Source: Alphaproteobacteria bacterium HGW-Alphaproteobacteria-1
GTDB lineage: Bacteria; Pseudomonadota; Alphaproteobacteria; Rhodobacterales; Rhodobacteraceae
Direction: 5' to 3'
NCBI GenBank assembly: GCA_002842985.1
Contig: PHEQ01000002.1
Location: 159,965 to 223,964, forward strand
Length of the DNA: 64,000 nucleotides
Below, in pieces: positions 1 through 10,988 of the stretch (its first letter is position 1; each line of letters opens with the position of its first letter). The notes under the pieces were generated by a model, which was given only the letters and a program-made list of their open reading frames with translations, had not been told where the DNA came from and made no database searches. The position numbers and the translations under genes were made by a program.

Positions 1-1
1 A

Positions 2-30
2 TTGCAAAACCCGCTGCCTGCGGCCATATA
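2..30 (+). promoter_or_regulatory. Possible accA promoter
   Basis: TTGCAA at 2-7 and CATATA at 25-30 are 17 bases apart, which fits a sigma-70 layout, but the -10 match is poor. The window starts here, so further upstream signals cannot be seen. The accA ribosome-binding site GGAGGG follows at about 47-52. Confidence 0.22.
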
Positions 31-59
31 CCGAAGCGTCCAGACCGGAGGGCCGCGCG

Positions 60-1022
60 ATGACCCATTACCTCGACTTCGAGAAACCGCTTGCCGAGAT
101 CGAAGGCAAGGCAGAGGAGTTGCGCGCGCTGGCCCGCGCCAACAAGGAAACCGATGTCGAGGAGGAGGCGCGCGCGCTTGATGCCAAGGCCGCCACGCTC
201 CTGCGCGACCTCTACAAATCCCTGACGCCCTGGCGCAAATGCCAGGTGGCGCGCCATCCCGACCGCCCCCATTGTCGCGATTATATCAAGGCGCTCTTTA
301 CCGACTACACGCCCCTCGCCGGCGACCGCGCCTTTGGCGAGGATGAGGCGGTGGTGGGCGGGCTTGCGCGGCTCAATGATCGCGCGGTCATGGTGATCGG
401 CCACGAGAAGGGCCACGACACCAAATCGCGCCTGACGCATAATTTCGGCATGGCCCGTCCCGAAGGCTATCGCAAGGCGGTGCGCCTGATGCAGATGGCC
501 GACCGCTTCGGCCTGCCGGTGGTCACGCTTGTGGATACGCCCGGCGCCTATCCCGGCAAGGGCGCCGAAGAGCGCGGGCAAAGCGAGGCCATCGCGCGCG
601 CCACCGAGACCTGCCTCTCCATTGGTGTGCCGCTCGTTTCGGTCATCATCGGCGAGGGTGGTTCGGGCGGTGCGGTTGCCTTCGCCAGCGCCAACCGCGT
701 GGCGATGCTGGAGCATTCGGTTTATTCGGTGATCTCGCCAGAGGGCTGCGCCTCGATCCTGTGGAAGGACGCCGAGAAGATGCGCGAAGCCGCCGAGGCG
801 CTGCGCCTCACGGCGCAGGACCTGATCAAGCTGGGCGTCGCCGACCGCATCATCGACGAGCCTCTGGGCGGCGCGCACCGAGACCGCGCCGCCACGATTA
901 CCGCCGTGGGCAAGGCCATCTCGGCCATGCTGAGCGAGTTGTCGGCCAAGAACCGCGCCGCCCTCATCCGCGACCGGCGCGAGAAATTCCTCGGGCTTGG
1001 GGCCAAGGGGCTGGCGGCCTGA
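60..1022 (+). CDS. accA: Acetyl-CoA carboxylase carboxyltransferase subunit alpha
   Basis: The product is the alpha subunit of the carboxyltransferase half of acetyl-CoA carboxylase, which with AccD moves the carboxyl group from biotin-BCCP to acetyl-CoA to make malonyl-CoA for fatty acid synthesis in the cytoplasm. It is 320 residues, the usual family length, with the coiled N-terminal helix region, the [11 protein letters not shown] segment near residue 160 and the glycine-rich IGEGGSGGA segment near residue 200 that form the crotonase-fold carboxybiotin and CoA site. The ATG is preceded by GGAGGG at a good distance. It converges on the FMN reductase gene only 20 bases downstream. Assignment is secure. 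Confidence 0.97.
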   Translation: MTHYLDFEKPLAEIEGKAEELRALARANKETDVEEEARALDAKAATLLRDLYKSLTPWRKCQVARHPDRPHCRDYIKALFTDYTPLAGDRAFGEDEAVVGGLARLNDRAVMVIGHEKGHDTKSRLTHNFGMARPEGYRKAVRLMQMADRFGLPVVTLVDTPGAYPGKGAEERGQSEAIARATETCLSIGVPLVSVIIGEGGSGGAVAFASANRVAMLEHSVYSVISPEGCASILWKDAEKMREAAEALRLTAQDLIKLGVADRIIDEPLGGAHRDRAATITAVGKAISAMLSELSAKNRAALIRDRREKFLGLGAKGLAA

Positions 1023-1042
1023 CAGAGACCGCCGCGCCCGCG

Positions 1043-1582
1043 TTACGCCACCACAGCGCGCAGCGCCGCCATCCGTTCGATCAAGAGCTTTTGCGACATC
1101 TCGTCCTTGAGCCGCCCGTCATCATCAAACGCGTTCATCGCGCCCGCGATGAGCACCGCCGTGCCCGGCACCAGCCGCGCCTGCAATTGCGTGAGGCAGG
1201 ACAGCGTCATGAATTGCGCCGTCTCGCCGCCGGTGCGCCCGGCCGAGGCCGAGACAACCACCGTCGGCTTGTCCTTGAACGCCGCCCCCGGCACGCGGCT
1301 CACCCAGTCGAGCGCATTCTTGAGAACCCCGGTAATGCCCTTGTTGTATTCAGGCGCGCCGATCACCACCGCGTCCGCGGCCTTGATCTGCGCGGCAAGG
1401 GTCTGGACCGCCTCGGGCACGCCCTCGGCCTCTTCCAGATCGCCATCATAAAGCGGCAGCGCCAGATCGGCCTCGACCACCTCCGCGTCGCCAAAGCCGC
1501 GTGCGGCCTCTGCCAGAAGCATCCGGTTGTAAGAGCCCTTGCGCAGCGAGCCCGATATCAGCAACAGCACCGGTTTGGTCAT
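1043..1582 (-). CDS. NADPH-dependent FMN reductase family protein
   Basis: This 179-residue flavodoxin-fold protein belongs to the NADPH-dependent FMN reductase (SsuE/chromate-quinone reductase like) family. The N-terminal SGSLRKGSYNRMLL (about residues 11-24) is the FMN phosphate loop, and GAPEYNKGITGVLKNALDW (about 76-94) is the family's second flavin-contact signature. Such enzymes reduce FMN, quinones or azo compounds with NADPH in the cytosol; the natural substrate here cannot be read from sequence. The start is chosen because GGGAAG sits about 7 bases upstream of the ATG. It stands alone, between accA (convergent) and the 3' end of a LysR gene. Confidence 0.85.
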   Translation of the reverse strand: MTKPVLLLISGSLRKGSYNRMLLAEAARGFGDAEVVEADLALPLYDGDLEEAEGVPEAVQTLAAQIKAADAVVIGAPEYNKGITGVLKNALDWVSRVPGAAFKDKPTVVVSASAGRTGGETAQFMTLSCLTQLQARLVPGTAVLIAGAMNAFDDDGRLKDEMSQKLLIERMAALRAVVA

Positions 1583-1693
1583 GATGTCTTCCCCTTGGTT
1601 TCGACGCGCTCTCGCGCCTGATCAGTCGGATAACTGGCGCAGCACCGAGCCTTTGACAAGCGCGCACCCTGCACATGCCCTGTGCGCGCCATG

Positions 1694-1720
1694 AAAAAAG
1701 ACCCGCCAGAATGGCAGGCC
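1694..1720 (-). terminator. Intrinsic terminator after the LysR gene
   Basis: Read on the minus strand, GGCCTGCCA, a three-base loop and TGGCGGGTC form a 9-bp stem with two G-U pairs, followed by six T residues. It lies about 45 bases past the LysR stop codon. Confidence 0.7.
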
Positions 1721-1764
1721 TTGGAGGTGCGCCGAAATCCGGCGAGGAGGACAATGGTTGGGGC

Positions 1765-2670
1765 CTACCAGTCGGCCGGCCCCTTGTCGGCGAATTGATG
1801 AACAAGGAAATCAATGAAGGCGCGCACCTTGGGTTGGGTAAAGCGCCCCGGCGGATACACCGCGTAGATGCCGAGCGTCTCAAGCGGCAGATCGGGCATG
1901 GCATCCTCTACCAGACCGGCAGCCATCGGCTTGGCATAGAGGAAAGACGGCAGATAGGCGATGCCAAGGCCGGAAATCGCGGCATTGAGCAGCGACTGGC
2001 CATCGTTGACGCTGAGCCCCCCTGCCGTGCGCACCTGCCGCTTTTCGCCCGAGGGCGCGGTCAGTTTCCACACCGCGCTGCCGCCCTGATTGGAGTAATG
2101 CAACAGCTTGTGCTCGTTGAGATCGTCGATCCTCTCGGGCCGTCCGTGTTTCGCGAAATAGGCGGGGCTGGCGATCATGCGCTTGGTCGTCTCCGACAGC
2201 TTGCGTGCGCGCAGGGTGCTGTCCTCCAGATCGCCGATACGCACGGCCATGTCGAAACCTTCGGAAATCAGCTCAACATAGCGGTTGTTGAGCACCATGT
2301 TGACGGTGATGTCGGGAAATTCCTCAAGGAAATTGCCGAGGATCGGGCTGAGATGGTTCACGCCGAAATCGGTCGCCACGGAAATGCGCAACAGACCCGA
2401 TGGATCGGACTGCATCGAACTCACGAGCGCATCCGCCTCGCCTGCGTCGTTGAGCACCCGCAGCGCCCGGTCATAATAGGCGAGCCCGATCTCGGTTGGG
2501 CTGACCCGCCGTGTGGTGCGGTTCAGAAGGCGCGCGCCGAGACGTGCCTCGAGCGAGGAGACATGCTTGGAGACGGCGGATTTGGAAATCCCCATCTTGC
2601 GGGCCGCGTCGGTAAAGCCGCCCTGATCCACCACCGTGGCGAAGGCCTCCATTTCCGTCAGGCGATCCAT
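1765..2670 (-). CDS. LysR family transcriptional regulator
   Basis: A 301-residue LysR-type regulator. The winged helix-turn-helix occupies about residues 3-62 (MDRLTEMEAF, KMGISKSAVSKHVSSLEARLG), followed by a periplasmic-binding-protein-like effector domain containing the usual DFGVNHLSPILGNFLEEFPD segment. The frame stays open upstream to about 2919, but the family starts at the ATG at 2670, which makes the normal length. It resembles the CrgA/DsdC-like group that often controls neighbouring oxidoreductases. It is divergent from the DUF4399 gene, with 197 bases between them that must hold both promoters. The regulated target and inducer are unknown. Confidence 0.9.
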   Translation of the reverse strand: MDRLTEMEAFATVVDQGGFTDAARKMGISKSAVSKHVSSLEARLGARLLNRTTRRVSPTEIGLAYYDRALRVLNDAGEADALVSSMQSDPSGLLRISVATDFGVNHLSPILGNFLEEFPDITVNMVLNNRYVELISEGFDMAVRIGDLEDSTLRARKLSETTKRMIASPAYFAKHGRPERIDDLNEHKLLHYSNQGGSAVWKLTAPSGEKRQVRTAGGLSVNDGQSLLNAAISGLGIAYLPSFLYAKPMAAGLVEDAMPDLPLETLGIYAVYPPGRFTQPKVRAFIDFLVHQFADKGPADW

Positions 2671-2867
2671 GCTGAAACCTCTTCTTGCTACTGAGGATCG
2701 TTTCTGGCGGAAAAATCGGGCGCAACTGCGGCGCGTCGCTGACAATATCGCGGTCATGTCGGGATCGTTCATGGCACGGAAACGCGGCACACACGCGAAG
2801 GTGACTGTGGAACAGGGCCTCGGGCGGTCTATCTTGTGTTTGCGGATCAATCCTGGAGGGTAAGCTG

Positions 2868-3311
2868 ATGACTCGTTTTCTTGCATTGGGCCTTGTCGCC
2901 GCTCTGGCCGTGGCCACACCCGCGCTGGCGCAGGAAACCCCCGCGCCCGAGGGCGCGGAGGTCTATTTCGTCAATCTCGAGGACGGGGCCACGGTCAGCA
3001 GCCCGGTCACCGTCATCTTCGGCCTCAAGGGCATGGGCGTGGCCCCCGCAGGGACAGAGAAAGAGGCGACCGGACACCATCACCTGCTGATCAACCGCCC
3101 GCCATTTGGTGAGGGTGAGGGCGGCGCGGAGGAGTTGAGCTATGGTCTGCCTGCCGATGACAACCACAAGCATTTCGGCGGCGGTCAGACGCAGGCGACC
3201 GTAGAACTGCCAGCTGGTCAGCACACGCTGCAACTGGTGCTTGGCGATGCCAACCATGTCCCGCACGTGCCCCCCGTCATGTCCGAGGTGATCACGATCA
3301 CCGTGGAATAA
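2868..3311 (+). CDS. Secreted DUF4399 domain protein
   Basis: A 147-residue exported protein. Residues 1-21 are a classical signal peptide ending ALA, and the mature part carries the DUF4399 hallmarks: YFVNLEDGATVSSPV near the start, GHHHLLIN in the middle and a C-terminal HVPHVPPVMSE segment. The histidine-rich stretches suggest metal binding, but no function is established for the family. GGAGGG about 7 bases before the ATG supports the start. It ends three bases before the convergent fadH-like gene, so the two genes probably share or lack a terminator. Confidence 0.85.
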   Translation: MTRFLALGLVAALAVATPALAQETPAPEGAEVYFVNLEDGATVSSPVTVIFGLKGMGVAPAGTEKEATGHHHLLINRPPFGEGEGGAEELSYGLPADDNHKHFGGGQTQATVELPAGQHTLQLVLGDANHVPHVPPVMSEVITITVE

Positions 3312-3314
3312 CGC

Positions 3315-5636
<2,322 letters not shown>

Positions 5637-6665
5637 TCACGCCTCGAAAAGATCGCTCTGTCCGTTGGGTCCCGGCACCTCCAGCCCCAGATGCCGCCAC
5701 GCCGCCTGCGCCAGCATCCGCCCGCGCGGCGTGCGCTGGATGAGACCCTGCTGCAAGAGGAACGGCTCGATCACCTCTTCCAGCGCATCGCGGCTTTCCG
5801 ACAAAGCCGCCGAGAGCGTCTCGATCCCCACCGGCCCGCCGCCATAAGCCTCGGCAATGAGGCGCAGATAGCGCCGGTCGGCGCCATCCAGCCCCAGGTG
5901 ATCCACCCCCAGCCGGGTGAGCGAGCTATCGGCCAGCGCGCGGCTGATCCGCCCGCCACCCTCGACCACCGCGAAATCCACCACCCGCCTGAGCAACCGC
6001 CCGGCAATGCGCGGCGTGCCCCGCGCGCGCCGCGCAATCTCGCGCGCGCCGTCATCCTCGGTGGGAATGTTCAGAAGCCGCGCGTTGCGGGTGACGATCT
6101 CGTGCAACTCGTCGATCTCATAGAATTGCAGCCGCGTCGGGATGCCGAAGCGGTCGCGCAGGGGCGTGGTCAGAAGCCCCAGCCGCGTCGTCGCCCCCAC
6201 CAGCGTGAAGGGCTGCAACTCGATCCGCACGGTGCGCGCGGCGGGCCCCGACCCGATCACCAGATCCAGCTCGAAATCCTCCATCGCCGGATACAGCACC
6301 TCCTCCACCGCCGGGTTCAGGCGGTGAATCTCGTCGATGAAGAGCACATCGTTACGCTCCAGATTGGTGAGGATCGCCGCCAGATCCCCGGCCTTGGCCA
6401 GCACCGGGCCGGAGGTCATGCGGAACCCCACCCCCAGTTCGCGCGCCATGATCTGCGCCAGCGTCGTCTTGCCCAGACCGGGGGGGCCGTGAAAAAGCGT
6501 GTGATCCATCGCCTCGCCACGTTGCCGCGCCGACTGGATGAAGACCGCCAGATTGGCCCGCGCCTCGCGCTGGCCGATGAACTCCGAGAGTGCCTGCGGG
6601 CGCAAACTGCGGTCAAGGTCCTCGGGCAGGGGATCGGGGCGCAGGGTCGGGTCAGGCTCTGTCAT
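5637..6665 (-). CDS. ruvB: Holliday junction branch migration DNA helicase RuvB
   Basis: RuvB is the AAA+ motor that, as hexameric rings on a RuvA core, drives branch migration of Holliday junctions during recombination and fork repair. The 342-residue product has Walker A GPPGLGKT at residues 60-67, Walker [11 protein letters not shown], sensor 1 GATTR and a C-terminal winged helix ending in the typical TPRGR segment. It is the last gene of the ruvC-ruvA-ruvB operon, three bases after ruvA. Confidence 0.97.
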   Translation of the reverse strand: MTEPDPTLRPDPLPEDLDRSLRPQALSEFIGQREARANLAVFIQSARQRGEAMDHTLFHGPPGLGKTTLAQIMARELGVGFRMTSGPVLAKAGDLAAILTNLERNDVLFIDEIHRLNPAVEEVLYPAMEDFELDLVIGSGPAARTVRIELQPFTLVGATTRLGLLTTPLRDRFGIPTRLQFYEIDELHEIVTRNARLLNIPTEDDGAREIARRARGTPRIAGRLLRRVVDFAVVEGGGRISRALADSSLTRLGVDHLGLDGADRRYLRLIAEAYGGGPVGIETLSAALSESRDALEEVIEPFLLQQGLIQRTPRGRMLAQAAWRHLGLEVPGPNGQSDLFEA

Positions 6666-6668
6666 CCC

Positions 6669-7337
6669 CTACCCCTTCGGCGCCAAGAGTCGCAGCGCGG
6701 CGCGGATAAGCGCTGTCGTGTCGGCCTGCCCGTCCGCGCCCGCGGCCTGTGCCACCGCGCCTGCCGCCTCGCCGGGGGCGTAGCCCAGATTGGTCAGCGC
6801 CGAGAGCGCCTCGGCCTGCGCGCCGGGGCTTGGCGGGGCCACGGGGGGCAGGGTTGGGGGCGTGGTCTCGATCACCGCGTCTTCGGCCCCTGCCTCGGGC
6901 GGTGCGGCGGTTTGCATCGTGCCCATGGCCATGATCGAGGGGGCCTTGTCCTTCAGCTCGTTCACCACCCGCTGCGCCGTCTTGGCCCCGATCCCCTTAG
7001 CCGCCGTCACCGAATGCCAATCCCCCAGCGTGATCGCGCGGCTGACCCCCTCGGGGCCGAGCGCCCCCAGAATGGCGAGCGACGCCTTGGCCCCCACCCC
7101 CTGCACACTCATCAGAAGGCGGTGCCATTCCTTTTCCACCAGCGTCGGAAAGCCGAACAGCTGCAACAGGTCCTCGCGCACCAGAAGGTCGGTATAAAGC
7201 GCGGCCATACCGCCCACCCCCGGAAGGGCTGCCAAAGTGCGCTCCGAGCAATGCACGATATAGCCCACGCCGCGCACGTCGATCAGCACATGATCCGGCC
7301 CGCGCCAATCTATCCGCCCCGCGATACGCCCGATCAT
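6669..7337 (-). CDS. ruvA: Holliday junction branch migration protein RuvA
   Basis: RuvA binds four-way DNA junctions as a tetramer and loads RuvB. The 222-residue protein begins [10 protein letters not shown], the N-terminal OB fold, followed by two helix-hairpin-helix motifs ([18 protein letters not shown] and [18 protein letters not shown]). A flexible acidic/proline linker at about residues 135-170 precedes the C-terminal domain III that touches RuvB ([15 protein letters not shown]). Its start overlaps the ruvC stop by four bases, so translation is coupled. Confidence 0.97.
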   Translation of the reverse strand: MIGRIAGRIDWRGPDHVLIDVRGVGYIVHCSERTLAALPGVGGMAALYTDLLVREDLLQLFGFPTLVEKEWHRLLMSVQGVGAKASLAILGALGPEGVSRAITLGDWHSVTAAKGIGAKTAQRVVNELKDKAPSIMAMGTMQTAAPPEAGAEDAVIETTPPTLPPVAPPSPGAQAEALSALTNLGYAPGEAAGAVAQAAGADGQADTTALIRAALRLLAPKG

Positions 7338-7819
7338 GCCACCGCCCGCCCGATCCCGCGCCCGTAATGCGCATGGCAGATCGCCACCGCCAGCGCATCC
7401 GCCGCATCCGGCCCCGCCAGAACCACGCCGGGAAGCTGCACCCTGACCATATGCGCCACCTGCTCCTTGGCGGCATGGCCTACGCCCACCACGGTCTTTT
7501 TCACCCGGTTGGGCGAATATTCCCCCACCGTCAGCCCGTATTGCGCGGGCACCAGAAGGGCCACGCCCCGCGCCTGCCCCAGCTTGAGCGTGCCCGCCCC
7601 GTCCTTGTTAACGAATGTCTGCTCGATCGCCGCCGCTTCAGGCTCGAACCGCTGCACGATGTCGGTCAACTGCTCATAGAGTGACAGGAGCCGCGCGCCA
7701 AGATCGTCGCCCGTGGAATGGCACACGCCGTTGGCGATATGGCTGAGGCGGCTGCCCGTCACCTCGATCATGCCCCAACCGAGATTGCGCAATCCGGGGT
7801 CGATGCCCAATACCCTCAT
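7334..7819 (-). CDS. ruvC: Crossover junction endodeoxyribonuclease RuvC
   Basis: RuvC resolves Holliday junctions by symmetric nicking. The 161-residue protein has the RNase H-like acidic active site: Asp7 in GIDPG, Glu66 in AAIEQTFV, and Asp138 and Asp141 in GPDAADALA. The start is the ATG at 7819 (MRVLGIDPG); the frame is open a little further upstream but the family starts here. It is the first gene of ruvCAB, with a degenerate LexA-type box about 33 bases upstream. Confidence 0.96.
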   Translation of the reverse strand: MRVLGIDPGLRNLGWGMIEVTGSRLSHIANGVCHSTGDDLGARLLSLYEQLTDIVQRFEPEAAAIEQTFVNKDGAGTLKLGQARGVALLVPAQYGLTVGEYSPNRVKKTVVGVGHAAKEQVAHMVRVQLPGVVLAGPDAADALAVAICHAHYGRGIGRAVA

Positions 7820-7851
7820 GTCGCCTGCCCTGCCCTGTTTTCCCTCAACTA

Positions 7852-7866
7852 GCACGAAACAGGAAC
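7852..7866 (-). promoter_or_regulatory. Degenerate SOS (LexA) box before ruvC
   Basis: On the minus strand the 15-mer GTTCCTGTTTCGTGC matches the alphaproteobacterial LexA consensus GTTC-N7-GTTC with one mismatch in the second half-site. It lies 33 bases upstream of the ruvC ATG, where a repressor would block the promoter. A single mismatch in the key half-site keeps confidence low. Confidence 0.3.
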
Positions 7867-8020
7867 AAACGCCAAGCGGAATGCACCAGAGCCGCCCGCC
7901 AGCCTTGCGAAAATCGCATATGGACTATGCAGGAACCCCCGCTTGCGGAACGTGCGTTCCCCCATTAGCTGCAACGCAGAAACGGAACTGTCCGTGCATC
8001 CCATTTCAAGGAACAAACCC

Positions 8021-8218
8021 ATGGCCCTGCTTGACACCGCCCGCGCGCCTGCGCACAGCCTTGACACCCCCGGCCTTTTCGCGCGCCTTCTCGGCACATT
8101 TCTGTCGTGGAACGACCGCCGCGCCACGCGCAAGGCACTCGCCAGTCTGAGCGACCGCGAGCTTGAGGATATCGGTCTCTGCCGCGGCGATATCGACGCC
8201 ATCGCGGCCCGGTTCTGA
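8021..8218 (+). CDS. DUF1127 (YjiS-like) small protein
   Basis: A 65-residue protein whose C-terminal half is the DUF1127 domain: RRATRKALASLSDRELEDIG, then LCRGDIDAIA. Small DUF1127 proteins of this kind are arginine-rich and in some alphaproteobacteria affect RNA or phosphate and carbon metabolism, but the role here is unknown. The ATG at 8021 is chosen because AAGGAAC precedes it at about 7 bases; the frame is open further upstream without a comparable signal. It is monocistronic, followed 20 bases later by a strong terminator. Confidence 0.85.
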   Translation: MALLDTARAPAHSLDTPGLFARLLGTFLSWNDRRATRKALASLSDRELEDIGLCRGDIDAIAARF

Positions 8219-8237
8219 ACCGCGGCACGCGGCACGC

Positions 8238-8274
8238 AAAAGCCCTGCCCGGTCCAGACCGCGCAGGGCTTTTT
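8238..8274 (+). terminator. Intrinsic terminator after the DUF1127 gene
   Basis: AAAAGCCCTGC at 8238-8248 pairs perfectly with GCAGGGCTTTT at 8263-8273, with a T run at 8270-8274. The A-rich foot means it may also end transcripts from the minus-strand gene that stops at 8292 further right only if they read through in the opposite sense, so its main role is for the plus strand. Confidence 0.8.
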
Positions 8275-8291
8275 CCTGTCCTGTCGCGACT

Positions 8292-8636
8292 TTACCGCAG
8301 AACGGGCGCGAGATAGACGGCGATCATTCCGGTCAGGGGGTCGGGGCGCATGATATAGGCGCCGACCTGCTCTATCACATTGCCTTCAGACAGCAGGCCA
8401 ATGCGTTCCTGATAGGTCACACCGCCCAGATGCGCGAGCACCACCGCCTTGAAGAAGGCAAAGCCGAGGACGAGATAGAGAAGGCCGCGCAGCGGGATCG
8501 CGGGCAGGCGGCGCTTGGGCCTGAATTCGATGAGCCCGTCGTCACGCACCTTGCCCATATAGCCACGCGCGAGGCGGGCATGTTTGACGTCGATCCGGCG
8601 GAGCCGCTTGGAGAAACCGTGGTGAATGTCAGCCAT
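8292..8636 (-). CDS. Hypothetical membrane-anchored protein
   Basis: A 114-residue protein with a basic N-terminal half (HHGFSKRLRRIDVKHARLARG) and one clear hydrophobic helix near residues 50-70 (LRGLLYLVLGFAFFKAVVLAHL). It then has a soluble tail that ends with another mildly hydrophobic stretch. I do not recognise a characterised family, although similar short proteins occur in Rhodobacteraceae. The ATG at 8636 follows AGGATG and gives a normal start; the open frame reaches 8729 without a better site. It precedes no operon partner and its role is unknown. Confidence 0.6.
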   Translation of the reverse strand: MADIHHGFSKRLRRIDVKHARLARGYMGKVRDDGLIEFRPKRRLPAIPLRGLLYLVLGFAFFKAVVLAHLGGVTYQERIGLLSEGNVIEQVGAYIMRPDPLTGMIAVYLAPVLR

Positions 8637-8743
8637 GGCACACATCCTGTATCGCAGCCCCCACCGCGATGCGTCAGTGATAAGGTTGAAATGTGGCGCA
8701 ATCAAGGCAAGCCACCTGGCCGAGACCAATTTTCGTCGTATTT

Positions 8744-9616
8744 TCAGGGTTTTTTGGACATTATCAGCGTGGACCAGTCACCAATTCTCGCGTGGTGGTC
8801 AAGACTGTTTCCAAGGCCTGAATAAACCCCGATCACATCTTCGGCCTGCTCGTTCAGAAGACCCGAGAGAATCACCTTCCCACCCGGTCTCAGGCTTTCG
8901 GTGATGCCCGGTGCCAGATCCATCAGTGGCCCCTTGAGGATATTGGCGAAGATCAGGTCATAGGGCGCACCGGCACGCAAAACGGGGTGCGCCAGCCCTT
9001 CGGCCTCGAACACGCGCACCCGGCCGCCAAGCCCGTTCGCCGCCACGTTGACCTCCGCCACCTCGACCGCCACCGCGTCAATATCCGACGCCAGCATCTC
9101 ACCGGGCCAGATCCGCGCCGCCGCCATCGCCAGCACGGCAGTGCCACAGCCCAGATCAAGCACCGAACGCCCGACAAAGCCCTGCCCCGCGACCCGGTCG
9201 AGCGCCAGAAGACAGCCCAGCGTCGTGCCGTGATGACCGGTGCCAAAGGCCATCGACGCCTCGATCAGGAGCGGCTCCACCCCGTCTGGCACGCGGTCCG
9301 CATCGTGGCTGCCATAGACAAAGAACCGCCCAGCCACGACCGGGCTGAGATCGCGCCGCACCTTGGCCACCCAATCCACCTCCGGCAGTTCCGACACGAT
9401 AAAGGGCCGCGCGCCATGGGCCGCCGCCAGAAGGTCGAGCGTGACCGCATCGGGTTCGGCCTCGAAATAGCCGCCGATCTCCCACAGCCCCGATCCGTCC
9501 TCCATCTCGAAACAGCCCACGCCCGTGGGTTCGGGTGCGATCTCCTCCAGCGCCAGGGCCAGCGCCTCGGCACGGGTCTTGTCGTCAAGCGTGGTGAGCG
9601 CAGTCCATGTCGACAT
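8744..9616 (-). CDS. prmA: Ribosomal protein L11 methyltransferase
   Basis: PrmA uses S-adenosylmethionine to trimethylate lysines and the N-terminus of ribosomal protein L11. The 290-residue product has the N-terminal L11-recognition part and a class I methyltransferase core: the SAM loop VLDLGCGTAVLA, the acidic DIDAVAVEVAEVN strand end, and the catalytic-loop region DLIFANILKGPL. AAGGA about 7 bases upstream supports the ATG at 9616. It lies 16 bases after the MFS gene on the same strand and may be cotranscribed with it. Confidence 0.93.
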   Translation of the reverse strand: MSTWTALTTLDDKTRAEALALALEEIAPEPTGVGCFEMEDGSGLWEIGGYFEAEPDAVTLDLLAAAHGARPFIVSELPEVDWVAKVRRDLSPVVAGRFFVYGSHDADRVPDGVEPLLIEASMAFGTGHHGTTLGCLLALDRVAGQGFVGRSVLDLGCGTAVLAMAAARIWPGEMLASDIDAVAVEVAEVNVAANGLGGRVRVFEAEGLAHPVLRAGAPYDLIFANILKGPLMDLAPGITESLRPGGKVILSGLLNEQAEDVIGVYSGLGNSLDHHARIGDWSTLIMSKKP

Positions 9617-9632
9617 GGTGCAGTCCTTCGAA

Positions 9633-10877
9633 TTATTCGGCGGGGGAGGGAACGAAGCGCGCGAACACTGTCTCGTTGCCCGGCTCCGGGTGACGCGGGA
9701 TCATCAGCGCCAGCACCAGCGACACGCAGGCCATGCCCGCCGCCATCAGGAACACCCCCGCAGGCGCGACAAGCCAGACATAGCCCAGCGCCGCAGGCAA
9801 AAACACCGCCGCGATATGATTGATGGTGAATGCCACGGCGGCGGTGGGGGCGATGTCAGCGGGATCGGCGATCTTCTGGAAATAGGTCTTCAGCGCCAGC
9901 GCCAGCGAAAACAGGATGTGATCCACCACATAAAGCGTCGCCGCCATCAGCACGCCCCAGCCAAACAGGTAAATCCCGCCATAGGCCAGAAACACCAGCA
10001 TGAGCCCGACATACTCGACTGTCAGCGTGTTGCGCTCGCCAAAGCGGAACACGGCGCGCCCCATAAGCGGGGCCGCCACCATGTTGATGACAAGGTTGAT
10101 CATGAAGAGCGCCGTCACCTCATGCACGTCAAAGCCGAATTTCTCGACCATCATGAAGCCGGCGAACACGATGAAGATCTGCCGCCGCGCGCCGGACATG
10201 AATTGCAGCGCATAGTAAAGCCAGTAGCGCCGCCGCAGCACCATCTTCTTGACCTGCGGATTGGGGGCTTCAAAGCGCGGATAGGCGAAGAAACAGAACA
10301 CCGCCACCAGCGCGGTAAACCCGCCCGACACCATGTAGACAAGGTTGTAGCTCAGATCGAAGGCCCGCCATGTCACCACAATCAGCGCATAGGCCACAAG
10401 CGTCGCGCCAGAGCCTGCCGCCAGAAGCCAGCCCAGCATCTGCGGCGCGCGCAGCTTGTCCAGCCATTGCAGTTGCAGCGACTGATTCACCGTCTCGAAA
10501 TAGTGAAAGCCGATGGAACTGAGCATCGTTATCGTCAGGATCCCGCCAAGGCTCGGGAACTGCGCGGTCATCGCCGTTGCCACACCCAGAAGCAACAGCG
10601 ACACCAGCGCCAGCACCTGTTCATGCATGAAGACGATGAGCGCGATCACGCCGATGGCGAGGAATCCGGGAATTTCCCGCACCGTGTGCAGCCATCCGAT
10701 ATCGGAGCCATCGAACCCCGCCGCCTCGATCACGAAATTGTTCAAAAGCGCCGACCAAGTGGCAAAGGCCACCGGCATCGCGGCGGCCATCAGGAACAAA
10801 AGCGTGACCGGACGCCGCCAGAAGGGCAGCGATTTGGCTTCGGCAAGGGGAAACTGACGGCTCATGCCCATTCTCAT
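9633..10877 (-). CDS. MFS transporter
   Basis: A 414-residue integral membrane protein with about 12 hydrophobic helices in two halves separated by a basic central loop near residues 205-225 (VKKMVLRRRYW), the layout of the major facilitator superfamily. No residue pattern reveals the substrate. Two start codons are possible, 10877 or the ATG at 10865 (MSRQFPL); neither has a strong Shine-Dalgarno sequence. It sits between priA, 111 bases upstream, and prmA, 16 bases downstream, all on the minus strand. Confidence 0.8.
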   Translation of the reverse strand: MRMGMSRQFPLAEAKSLPFWRRPVTLLFLMAAAMPVAFATWSALLNNFVIEAAGFDGSDIGWLHTVREIPGFLAIGVIALIVFMHEQVLALVSLLLLGVATAMTAQFPSLGGILTITMLSSIGFHYFETVNQSLQLQWLDKLRAPQMLGWLLAAGSGATLVAYALIVVTWRAFDLSYNLVYMVSGGFTALVAVFCFFAYPRFEAPNPQVKKMVLRRRYWLYYALQFMSGARRQIFIVFAGFMMVEKFGFDVHEVTALFMINLVINMVAAPLMGRAVFRFGERNTLTVEYVGLMLVFLAYGGIYLFGWGVLMAATLYVVDHILFSLALALKTYFQKIADPADIAPTAAVAFTINHIAAVFLPAALGYVWLVAPAGVFLMAAGMACVSLVLALMIPRHPEPGNETVFARFVPSPAE

Positions 10878-10920
10878 ACGCCTGAGCTGCGGGATTGGCG
10901 AGAGGCTACGCTCTGACCCG

Positions 10921-10964
10921 CCGAAATCTTCAAAAGATTTCGGACCACTTTCTTTTCAAGAAAG
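10921..10964. repeat. Two tandem AT-rich perfect hairpins between priA and the MFS gene
   Basis: CCGAAATCTT (10921-10930) pairs perfectly with AAGATTTCGG (10934-10943) across a CAA loop. CTTTCTT (10948-10954) pairs with AAGAAAG (10958-10964) across TTC. Neither has a T run in either direction. They stand out as AT-rich within a GC-rich gap and could stabilise or end the priA transcript. Confidence 0.6.
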
Positions 10965-10988
10965 CGGCACGTCCACCACCTGCGCCTT

